From contig JAQUNY010000137.1 in the NCBI GenBank assembly GCA_028717405.1, forward strand, positions 1-5,104: a stretch of 5,104 bases of DNA, given 5' to 3'. Source of the stretch: Eubacteriales bacterium (GTDB taxonomy: Bacteria > Bacillota > Clostridia > JAQUNY01). Under the pieces are notes generated by a model. The model ran no database searches. It saw nothing but the letters and a program-made list of their open reading frames with translations, and was not told the origin of the DNA. Positions 1 to 5,104 of the stretch are shown in pieces. Position numbers and translations under genes: made by a program. The number at the start of each line of letters is the position of its first letter. The stretch's first letter is position 1.

Positions 1-16
1 TGTGCTCTTCCGATCT
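1..16. other. Illumina adapter remnant (non-genomic)
   Basis: The 16 bases TGTGCTCTTCCGATCT match exactly the 3' end of the Illumina TruSeq read-2/index adapter, recalled from memory. They sit flush against the window start. Read on the minus strand they interrupt the aldehyde dehydrogenase frame just where the family continues with Phe after the FANG motif. They are an untrimmed library artefact, and true sequence starts at base 17. Confidence 0.95.
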
Positions 17-1269
17 AATATCACTGACCCGTTGGCAAAGCGGTTTCTATTCATCAGGGAGATACCTTCCTCAAAATCCTTCACCCTTTTGATACAAAGC
101 ACCGGGCCAAACACTTCATTGTCCCCTATCGGCATTTCCGGGGTCACATAATCAAAAACCGTATGCCCTAAATAGAATCCTTTTTCATAGCCCTGAACAA
201 CACAGTTGCGGCCGTCCAGGACAAGTTTTGCACCCGACGCTATGCCCTTTTCTATCCATTCTGTTATAAATTTTTTATGTTCAGCTGTCACAACAGGGCC
301 CAAGTCTGTATCCTTATCATATGCAGGACCGATTTTACGGTTCCCGCACAGGCGTATGATTTCCGCAACCAGCCTGTCAGCAATCTCCTCTTCAGCTGCG
401 ACTGCCGGCAATGCCATACAGCGTTCTCCAGCGCAGCCGAATGCGGAATTCACTATCCCTGCTGCCGTGCGCGTGACAGGTGCATCTTTTAATACAAGCG
501 CGTGGTTTTTTGCTTCACACAATGCCTGCACCCTTTTCCCGTTAGCAGCCGCGACAGAATATATATGCTGCCCTACCGAAGTAGATCCGACAAAGGTTAT
601 TCCCTTTATATCAGGATGGCATAGAAGCAATTCAGCTTCATTGCGCGAGCATGTTACAACATTGATCACACCATCCGGGAATCCTGCTTTCTTATACAGA
701 CCTGCTATCTTCAGCGACGTCATCGGCGTGCTGCTTGCCGCCTTCAACACATATGTGTTCCCGCAGGCAATTGCAAGGGGTGCCATCCATCCCATTGGTA
801 TCATTGCGGGGAAATTCCACGGCGCGATACCGGCGAAAACCCCAAGCGGTTCCCTGTAAAGCACGGTATCATAACCTGATGAAGTATTCATTAAGCTTTC
901 GCCCATCAGGAGGGCAGGAATCCCGCATGCAAATTCAGTCAGTTCTTTTGCTTTCTGGACATCTCCTGCCGCCTCATCCCAGGCTTTGCCGTTTTCCCTT
1001 GCCAGCGTCATTGTCAGGTCATCCATGTTTTCTTCCAGTAAATTACGCAGCTTAAACATCAGTTGCGCCCTTTTATGTGCAGGGGTTGTAGCCCATGCCG
1101 GAAAAGCTGCCGAAGCGGCGCTGATTGCCTGTTCCATCTCTGATTTTGTGCAGCACGGTGTCCCTGCAATCACTTCTCCTGTACTTGGATCATAAACATC
1201 CATAGATCTGCCGCTGTCAGAAGTGACATAGTTACCATTAATAAAGACTTTCAGTATTTTCTTAACCAT
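17..1269 (-). CDS. mmsA: CoA-acylating methylmalonate/malonate-semialdehyde dehydrogenase-like ALDH (3' partial)
   Basis: Aldehyde dehydrogenase superfamily protein closest to the MmsA/IolA group, cytosolic enzymes that oxidise malonate or methylmalonate semialdehyde to acetyl- or propionyl-CoA with CO2 release. My translation gives 417 uninterrupted codons from ATG 1269 to the adapter junction; the family is about 485-500 residues, so roughly 70 C-terminal residues are missing. Seen: APWNFP (149-154), K176, the cofactor loop GSTSVG (228-233), KNH (254-256), the hallmark AGERCMA with catalytic C284 preceded by R283, and NEVFGP with E385. Leu250 stands where hydrolytic ALDHs carry the general-base Glu, as expected for CoA-acylating members. 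Oddities: K106 replaces the Arg of the GDVxRG motif; KAAS (176-179) replaces KPSE; CEAKNH replaces the usual xGAKNH. A GAGG ribosome site lies 9 nt before the ATG. It is the last visible gene, 42 nt after the isomerase gene. The symbol is given at family level; the real substrate may differ. Confidence 0.85.
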
Positions 1270-1278
1270 TTACCATTA

Positions 1279-1282
1279 CCTC
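1279..1282 (-). promoter_or_regulatory. Ribosome binding site of the aldehyde dehydrogenase
   Basis: Minus-strand GAGG followed by a 9-nt spacer to ATG 1269. It supports this start over the out-of-frame ATG that lies inside the spacer. It also fits the protein, which begins at the usual distance before the FINGNYV strand of the ALDH fold. Confidence 0.55.
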
Positions 1283-1311
1283 AATGCTATATGATATTTG
1301 TGAAATGTGCA

Positions 1312-2145
1312 TCAGGCTTTTGCCCATGCCTCCCTGACAAAATCCACAGCCTTGGCCACACCATCTATACCCGTGCCGCTTGCCTCCTCAATGCAGACCC
1401 ATCCGTCGAACCCCGCAGCCTTCGCCATCCCGAGAATCTCGCGCACAGGCGCTGCGCCTTCGCCGATCACGGTAAAATCAATACCTCCGGCAGCCTTGAT
1501 GTCGGATACATGAATGGTTTCGACCTGAGGAAGGACAGACTTGAAAACTTCAACAGGATCATCCCCGTAAGCCAGTGTATTCGCAGTATCAAAATTAATT
1601 TTTACACTGCTCCGCTTAAGCTTCATCATTCCGGCAAGCTTCAGGAAATTCTGTGTCGGGAACAGAAAGTCAGGCCTTTCCCACGCTCCCGGTTTCGAAT
1701 GGTTTTCAAACACCAGTTTGACCCCGTGTATGGCAGCCTGCTTTTCAGCCTCCGAAAAACTGTCGGACACAATTCCGAGTATCCTGTCCGCATCAGGGCC
1801 GTCATACCGATAATCCTGCCCGGCGGTGATCCTTAAGTATCCTGCATTCAGCTGGCCGGCAACCGCGATATCGGAAACCAGGTATGCCATCTCACGCTTC
1901 CTCTGAATTTCGGAAGGATTTGTAAAATCGGGATATGTGGTTATCATTGTTATCTTCATTTCTGTCCCGCTTATTTCTTCAGCCAGCTTCTTAAGATAAA
2001 CAGGAGTGCGGTTCCTTATCATAAGTATACTCATATCTATTGCGTCCAGCCCCAGCTTTGAGGCCGATGAAGCCCATTCTCCCGGACTCATCGCGCCGCT
2101 TATAATGTCTTTGAAAAAAGATACAGGCAAACAGCTAAGCTTCAT
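1312..2145 (-). CDS. Sugar phosphate isomerase/epimerase, xylose isomerase-like TIM barrel
   Basis: A 277-residue protein of the AP-endonuclease-2/xylose-isomerase-like TIM-barrel superfamily (relatives include IolE, IolI, hydroxypyruvate isomerase and tagatose 3-epimerase). These cytosolic enzymes use a divalent metal to isomerise, epimerise or dehydrate ketoses and cyclitols. The four expected metal ligands can be placed: E147 in FENH, D186 in NFDTAN, H212 in IHVSDIK, and E253 (or E254) in WVCIEE; H149 and K217 are further likely active-site residues. No signal peptide is seen and the length is normal for the family. The ATG has a GAAAGG ribosome site 9 nt upstream. The gene follows the LacI gene by 78 nt and precedes the dehydrogenase gene by 42 nt. 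The exact reaction cannot be read from sequence: the superfamily changes substrate freely, and I do not recognise a subfamily signature. The next gene recalls iolA, so an inositol-like or sugar-acid substrate is reasonable but unproven. Confidence 0.85.
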   Translation of the reverse strand: MKLSCLPVSFFKDIISGAMSPGEWASSASKLGLDAIDMSILMIRNRTPVYLKKLAEEISGTEMKITMITTYPDFTNPSEIQRKREMAYLVSDIAVAGQLNAGYLRITAGQDYRYDGPDADRILGIVSDSFSEAEKQAAIHGVKLVFENHSKPGAWERPDFLFPTQNFLKLAGMMKLKRSSVKINFDTANTLAYGDDPVEVFKSVLPQVETIHVSDIKAAGGIDFTVIGEGAAPVREILGMAKAAGFDGWVCIEEASGTGIDGVAKAVDFVREAWAKA

Positions 2146-2154
2146 ATTATAGAG

Positions 2155-2160
2155 CCTTTC
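2155..2160 (-). promoter_or_regulatory. Ribosome binding site of the TIM-barrel isomerase
   Basis: Minus-strand GAAAGG with a 9-nt spacer to ATG 2145. The spacer contains TATAAT directly before the start codon. That is too close to act as a normal -10 box and I read it as chance. Confidence 0.4.
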
Positions 2161-2170
2161 TCAATAAAAT

Positions 2171-2182
2171 CGGCATCTGCCG
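2171..2182. repeat. Short perfect inverted repeat in the lacI-isomerase gap
   Basis: CGGCA-TC-TGCCG, two 5-bp arms around a 2-bp centre. As RNA it would give a 4-bp GC hairpin with a 4-nt loop, followed on the minus strand by ATTTTATT. The stem is too short for a convincing terminator. It could be a protein-binding palindrome or a minor RNA processing or stabilising hairpin. Confidence 0.3.
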
Positions 2183-2196
2183 CAAGATAAAAATCA

Positions 2197-2218
2197 GAAC
2201 GTTCCACCGGACAGGAAC
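2197..2218. promoter_or_regulatory. Candidate LacI-family operator / overlapping inverted repeat
   Basis: The 8-bp palindrome GAACGTTC (2197-2204) has the central CG flanked by AA and TT that is typical of LacI/GalR-family operators. It overlaps a second inverted repeat, GTTCC (2201-2205) with GGAAC (2214-2218). It lies in the 78-bp gap between the repressor's stop and the isomerase start, a natural place for local control. The outer positions do not extend the symmetry, so the site is weaker than typical 14-18 bp operators. Confidence 0.3.
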
Positions 2219-2223
2219 AACCA

Positions 2224-3246
2224 TCAGAACTCAAAATCTATTAAAATATCCCTGTCTGTCGAATTGCGTATCAGCAGTTCGTTTTTAAAAATAATAGTCC
2301 GGTTTGCCTTCTCCCTGCCAGTGATTTTATTTACCAGCAGGTTCACGGCTTCACGGCTCATCTGTTCTATCGGGATGGATACCGTAGATATGGCAGGTTC
2401 ATAGATACTTGCCAAGGGGATATTGTCAAAACCGATGACCTTGATGTCATCAGGTACCTTTATGCCTTTCCTTGTAAAATATTTTATTAGCCCCGCTGCA
2501 AAGTTATCACCCGCCGCCACCACGGCTGTCGGCATTTCGGCCAGCCTTGAAAACCTGATAGCCGCCTGATATCCGGTCTGGTACCTGCAATGCCCGTTAA
2601 AAAGGTAATCATCTTTTATTTCCAGGCCTGCCTCCCTCATAGCTTTGGCAAAACCATCGAACTTTTGCTTGGAAATCCTGCTGTTCTCAGGCCCTCCGAC
2701 AAATGCTATCCTCTTCTCGCCTTTTTCGATAAGGTATCTGGCAGCCTTGTATTCACCCTCGAAAACATCTGTTACGACAGCGCTGAACTTTACATTACTT
2801 ATATTCCAGCTGAACAGCGTTATAGGTATCTGCATCTGTATTTTCTCAAAATTGCTTATGACTTCATCTTCATCAAGAAAGCAGAATATGGCCCCGTCAA
2901 AATTGACCAGCGAAATTTTACCGAGATAGTTTTTAAGCATCTCAATATTATCTTCTATAGAATAGAGTATAGGCGTGTAACCGAGATTCTGAGCCGCGTC
3001 CTTGATATAATTGAATACATTGGCAAAAAAGTCGTCGATTATATCCGGAACCACCACGGCTATCATATTTGTCTTCCTAGTGCGCATACTTCTGGCAATA
3101 GTGCTTGGGATATAATCCAATTCCTTTATTGCCGATTCTATTTTCTCACGCGTTTTGTTACTAACGCTGCCGGCATTATTCAATACTTTAGACACAGAGG
3201 CGACCGATACTCCGGCCAGCCTTGCCACATCTTTAATAACTGCCAT
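2224..3246 (-). CDS. LacI-family transcriptional repressor
   Basis: A 340-residue, full-length LacI/GalR-family regulator. The N-terminal helix-turn-helix covers about residues 3-22 (VIKDVARLAGVS then VASVSKVLNN). The hinge helix follows (about 46-57, IPSTIARSMRT), then a periplasmic-binding-protein-like effector domain starting near MIAVVVPD (61-68) and containing IAFVGGP, AAGDNFAAG and VIGFDNIPLA blocks. V15-A16 of the recognition helix are as in GalR, but position 20 is Lys instead of the common Arg. The hinge residue equivalent to the lever Leu is Met54. A longer frame begins at 3291, but I chose ATG 3246: family members start directly at this helix and a strong GGAGGAG lies 4 nt upstream. 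The protein likely senses the pathway substrate or an intermediate and represses this operon, including itself, because it is co-oriented between two enzyme genes. The effector is unknown. Confidence 0.93.
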   Translation of the reverse strand: MAVIKDVARLAGVSVASVSKVLNNAGSVSNKTREKIESAIKELDYIPSTIARSMRTRKTNMIAVVVPDIIDDFFANVFNYIKDAAQNLGYTPILYSIEDNIEMLKNYLGKISLVNFDGAIFCFLDEDEVISNFEKIQMQIPITLFSWNISNVKFSAVVTDVFEGEYKAARYLIEKGEKRIAFVGGPENSRISKQKFDGFAKAMREAGLEIKDDYLFNGHCRYQTGYQAAIRFSRLAEMPTAVVAAGDNFAAGLIKYFTRKGIKVPDDIKVIGFDNIPLASIYEPAISTVSIPIEQMSREAVNLLVNKITGREKANRTIIFKNELLIRNSTDRDILIDFEF

Positions 3247-3250
3247 ATTA

Positions 3251-3257
3251 CTCCTCC
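3251..3257 (-). promoter_or_regulatory. Strong ribosome binding site that fixes the LacI start
   Basis: Minus-strand GGAGGAG, 4 nt before ATG 3246, is the best Shine-Dalgarno match in the window. It argues against the upstream in-frame ATG at 3291, which would add 15 unconserved residues before the helix-turn-helix. Confidence 0.8.
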
Positions 3258-3293
3258 GCCCGATGCCGGTATTTCCCTGCTCCGGTGTCATAC

Positions 3294-3322
3294 AAAAAAT
3301 CTAAGTCAAATGAAACTGACCT
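3294..3322 (-). terminator. Weak terminator-like hairpin at the end of the SMP-30 gene
   Basis: On the minus strand AGGTCA, an 8-nt loop and TGACTT form a 6-bp stem including one G-U pair, spanning the SMP-30 stop codon. AGA and then six T follow. The stem has only two G-C pairs, so full termination is unlikely. Partial attenuation that lowers repressor expression relative to the upstream genes is possible. Confidence 0.25.
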
Positions 3323-4274
3323 TATTTTCCATTATACCAATATTGCCGGTTTTAATACAGTACAGCGATCCTCCGGTCACAGCTCTAACTTTTTCAAAGC
3401 CTGCCGGCATAAGGCTGCTTATGAAAGGGCTGTTTGCACTGGTTATGTAAAGTGCATCCATATCATCACCGCCAAAAGTTATGCTGGATACCTGTCTGAC
3501 CGGACATTTAATCACCCTTACAGTCTTGCCGTCCGGATCATACCTGTATATCCTGCCTTCGTACCACATGGCGCACCAGATGTATCCTTCACTGTCAACG
3601 GTTATTCCATCGGGTATACCCGGACCTTTGTGTCTGACAAACACCTTTCTGTTTTTCAGGCCGCCTTCCGCTTTGTTATAGTCATAAACATATATTAAGC
3701 GTTCACCCGAATCAGCATAATAAAACAAATCATTGCAGCTGGAAAAAGCCATCCCGTTTGACAGCCTGATCCCATCATCTAAAATCGATATCCTCCCGTC
3801 TGGCCGTATACGGTAAAGCTTGCCGTACTTTAACATCTGACCTTCTTCCCAGTAATATGTGCCGGCGTAAATACACCCGTCAGGGCCGGCTATGCTGTCA
3901 TTGAAAAATAATACTTCATCTTCGAAAGTGTCCAGCAGCTTTATTTTAACGGTGCCAGAATCCGGAAACGAGTTTCCATGTATTACATCCGAAGCAGAGG
4001 CCGCACACGCAGGCAGGGATTGCGGCCAGGCCCAAATCCCCCGTCCCAGCAGTATATATCCCTTTTTATCAATGACAATGCTGGATACCTGTATATCATC
4101 GCTGATCTGAGTGTATGTGCCTGTGTCCGGAGCATACTCAAAAAGTCCGGTGCTGTCCGAATCGGTCCATATCAGGCGGCGGCGGCCCGCATCCCACAAG
4201 GGGCTTTCACCGCAAAGGTTCGAACAGGCGCACACCTCGGTTATGTTATGATTGGCTGTCTCATTCCCCGGCAT
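3306..4274 (-). CDS. SMP-30/gluconolactonase/LRE-family protein (probable sugar lactonase)
   Basis: A 322-residue six-bladed beta-propeller of the SMP-30/gluconolactonase/regucalcin family, whose characterised bacterial members hydrolyse sugar-acid lactones with a bound divalent metal. The metal ligands are placed: E23 in CGESPLWD, N173 in LSNGMAFS, D222 in PDGITVDSEG; N125-D126 in FNDS also match. Other hallmarks are WCAMWYEGRIYRYDPDG (233-249) and SITFGG (264-269). No signal peptide is evident, so it is probably cytosolic. The residue matching regucalcin Arg101, a substrate-ring contact two positions before the FND Asn, is Phe123 here, and the stretch before it (about 82-122) is longer than in regucalcin. 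ATG 4274 overlaps the cupin stop by 14 nt and has only a distant GAAAGGG (12-nt spacer), so translation is probably coupled to the cupin. Lactonase activity is likely from the metal site; the substrate is unknown. Confidence 0.88.
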   Translation of the reverse strand: MPGNETANHNITEVCACSNLCGESPLWDAGRRRLIWTDSDSTGLFEYAPDTGTYTQISDDIQVSSIVIDKKGYILLGRGIWAWPQSLPACAASASDVIHGNSFPDSGTVKIKLLDTFEDEVLFFNDSIAGPDGCIYAGTYYWEEGQMLKYGKLYRIRPDGRISILDDGIRLSNGMAFSSCNDLFYYADSGERLIYVYDYNKAEGGLKNRKVFVRHKGPGIPDGITVDSEGYIWCAMWYEGRIYRYDPDGKTVRVIKCPVRQVSSITFGGDDMDALYITSANSPFISSLMPAGFEKVRAVTGGSLYCIKTGNIGIMENKVSFI

Positions 4275-4635
4275 TCGATATTATATCCCTTTCACGGCCA
4301 GGCGGGCATAAAACCCATAATGTCTTCAGTATTTCCTCGCCTTCATTTGAAAGCTGATGCCTGATACCGGGTGGCACCCATACAACAGTCCCCCCGGCAA
4401 CATCCCTGGTTTCATCACCCACAGTCATCCTGCCTCTTCCTTCGCATATATAAAACATTTCGCCTTCCTTATGTGAAATGCAGTCTGTCCTGCTGCGCGG
4501 AGGTATAATAGACAATCCGGCTGCCAGTTCCTTCAGACCTTTATTGACTTCCGGTGATATGAGAACTTTGAGTGTCCTCTCATATTCACCCGTTATCTGC
4601 ATCACAAACGCGCCTTTTTCATCATTGATTATCAT
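4261..4635 (-). CDS. Small single-domain cupin protein
   Basis: A 124-residue protein with one conserved cupin barrel. Motif 1 is seen at SHKEGEMFYICEGRG (54-68), supplying H55 and E59; motif 2 is PPGIRHQLSN (88-97), supplying H93. The usual first motif-1 His (two residues before H55) is Ile53, so the classical 3-His/1-Glu metal site would have three protein ligands. Such stand-alone cupins in sugar operons act as isomerases, epimerases, lyases or sensors; the role here cannot be deduced. The start is uncertain. ATG 4635 has an AAGGAG 14 nt upstream, a long spacer; the in-frame ATG 4602 (MQITGEY) has a weak AAAAAGG about 10 nt upstream and would give a 113-residue protein. It lies 62 nt after the aminotransferase gene and overlaps the SMP-30 gene by 14 nt, suggesting the two products act together. 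Confidence 0.85.
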   Translation of the reverse strand: MIINDEKGAFVMQITGEYERTLKVLISPEVNKGLKELAAGLSIIPPRSRTDCISHKEGEMFYICEGRGRMTVGDETRDVAGGTVVWVPPGIRHQLSNEGEEILKTLWVLCPPGRERDIISNAGE

Positions 4636-4639
4636 AGGC

Positions 4640-4680
4640 TGACAGTTTACTCCTTTTCACCAGTCACATTCTGCCTGTCA
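4640..4680. repeat. Inverted repeat enclosing the cupin ribosome site
   Basis: TGACAG at 4640-4645 and CTGTCA at 4675-4680 are perfect 6-bp inverted arms. They fill most of the 62-bp aminotransferase-cupin gap. On the transcript the cupin Shine-Dalgarno (4650-4655) lies in the loop, beside the arm nearest the start codon. A near direct repeat GTGAC(A/T)GG also occurs inside. This could be chance, a modest translational control hairpin, or an operator. Confidence 0.25.
4650..4655 (-). promoter_or_regulatory. Probable ribosome binding site of the cupin gene (long spacer)
   Basis: Minus-strand AAGGAG, 14 nt before ATG 4635. The sequence is strong but the spacer is longer than usual. No in-frame start lies closer to it. 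The short inverted repeat around it could reduce the effective distance. Confidence 0.4.
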
Positions 4681-4697
4681 CGATCCGCCGCCGGGTA

Positions 4698-5104
4698 TCA
4701 GCCGTCCTTTGCGCTTCTTAATACCGGTGCAATTTCAGCCTGCAATTCCATTATTGTCTCATCGAGCACCCGTGCCATGAAACCGATTTCATCATTGGAA
4801 ATAGTAAGGGGCGGGCATATGAGGAGTCCGTCACCTTTGACTCCGTCAGCGCAGCCTCTGACCGGGTATACAACAAGGCCTTTTCCTATAGCAATATCAA
4901 CAGCCCTGGATGCAATATTCATACCGGGTTCAAAAGGCACGCCGCCGGCCTTGTTCCGCACAAACTCGACACCGAGCATCAGCCCCAGGCCCCTCACATC
5001 ACCTACAATATCCGATTTGCCGGCTATTCTCGACAAAGCCCGTTTCAGAAGGTTGCCCTTCTTCTCAACGCCTTCAATTACCTTATGTTTATCCAGATAC
5101 TCAA
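4698..5104 (-). CDS. Class III (omega) aminotransferase, PLP-dependent, C-terminal part
   Basis: The C-terminal 134 residues of a class III pyridoxal-phosphate aminotransferase. The frame is open to the right edge, so the N-terminal two thirds, including the PLP lysine, lie outside the window; the internal TTG at 5036 is not a true start. Seen: VRGLGLMLGVEFV (small-domain strand) about 33 residues from the visible start, GKGLVVYPV, and GDGLLICPPLTISNDEI followed by the C-terminal helix. The GDGLL-CPPLTI pattern fits the branch containing beta-alanine/omega-amino acid:pyruvate, taurine and GABA transaminases. These move an amino group between an omega-amino acid or amine and pyruvate or 2-oxoglutarate, leaving a semialdehyde or ketone. 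The dehydrogenase at the far end of the operon could consume such a semialdehyde (inference). Spacing to the cupin is 62 nt on the same strand. The family is secure; the substrate is not. Confidence 0.9.
   Translation of the reverse strand, partial: EYLDKHKVIEGVEKKGNLLKRALSRIAGKSDIVGDVRGLGLMLGVEFVRNKAGGVPFEPGMNIASRAVDIAIGKGLVVYPVRGCADGVKGDGLLICPPLTISNDEIGFMARVLDETIMELQAEIAPVLRSAKDG

Noticed and set aside
206..859. Plus-strand open frame of 217 codons
   Set aside because: It lies wholly antisense to the aldehyde dehydrogenase, whose minus-strand translation contains the catalytic and cofactor motifs. The plus frame shows no recognisable domain.
17..1269. Dehydrogenase as a degraded pseudogene
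   Set aside because: The frame is intact from ATG to the adapter junction and the missing C-terminus is explained by the contig end.
1291..1836. Plus-strand open frame of 181 codons
   Set aside because: It is the shadow of the TIM-barrel isomerase, which has all expected metal ligands on the minus strand.
2146..2151. TATAAT on the minus strand just before the isomerase ATG, as a promoter -10 box
   Set aside because: It would place transcription start inside the coding sequence, and there is no -35 box at suitable spacing.
2171..2182. Intrinsic terminator after lacI
   Set aside because: The hairpin stem is only 4-5 bp and the T-tract after it is interrupted. I kept it only as an inverted repeat.
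3247..3291. N-terminal extension of the LacI protein from ATG 3291
   Set aside because: It adds 15 residues not typical of the family, and the GGAGGAG directly before ATG 3246 lies inside this extension.
2590..3450. Plus-strand open frame of 286 codons
   Set aside because: It runs antisense across the LacI gene and the end of the SMP-30 gene. Its product is low in recognisable motifs, and both minus-strand genes are clear family members.
4698..5036. Independent 112-codon gene starting at TTG 5036
   Set aside because: The frame continues open upstream to the window edge with sequence fitting a class III aminotransferase, so this is only its C-terminal part.

Overview
The window carries six genes, all on the minus strand and transcribed right to left, with gaps of at most 78 nt and one 14-nt overlap. 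It looks like the interior of a single catabolic operon. In transcription order: the C-terminal part of a class III (omega) aminotransferase (enters from the right edge), a small single-domain cupin, an SMP-30/gluconolactonase-family protein, a LacI-family repressor, a xylose-isomerase-like TIM-barrel isomerase/epimerase, and an aldehyde dehydrogenase of the CoA-acylating methylmalonate/malonate-semialdehyde dehydrogenase family (MmsA/IolA-like). The last gene lacks its 3' end. Every gap is under 80 bp, and no tRNA, rRNA, CRISPR array, insertion sequence or phage gene is visible.

The first 16 bases (TGTGCTCTTCCGATCT) are identical to the 3' end of the standard Illumina TruSeq read-2 adapter. 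They are not genomic, so genuine sequence begins at base 17 and the dehydrogenase is cut by a contig end rather than by a mutation.

Organism: an anaerobic Bacillota/Clostridia-like bacterium is the best guess, from strong GGAGG-type ribosome sites, intermediate GC, frequent ATA, AGG and AGA codons, and this style of sugar-acid operon. The guess is weak; Spirochaetota or other anaerobes are possible. The untrimmed adapter suggests a draft or metagenomic contig.

Function (inference): the repressor, lactonase, isomerase/epimerase and cupin point to uptake-dependent breakdown of a sugar, sugar acid, cyclitol or aminated derivative. The aminotransferase and the semialdehyde dehydrogenase can be joined chemically: an omega-amino acid would be deaminated to a semialdehyde and oxidised to an acyl-CoA, as in beta-alanine to malonate semialdehyde to acetyl-CoA. 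Several catalytic or substrate-contact positions differ from the textbook families. The dehydrogenase has Lys for an invariant substrate-binding Arg and Ser for the cofactor-binding Glu, the SMP-30 protein lacks the ring-contact Arg, and the cupin lacks one metal His. The substrate is therefore probably not the canonical one. No single described pathway that I can name matches this exact gene set.
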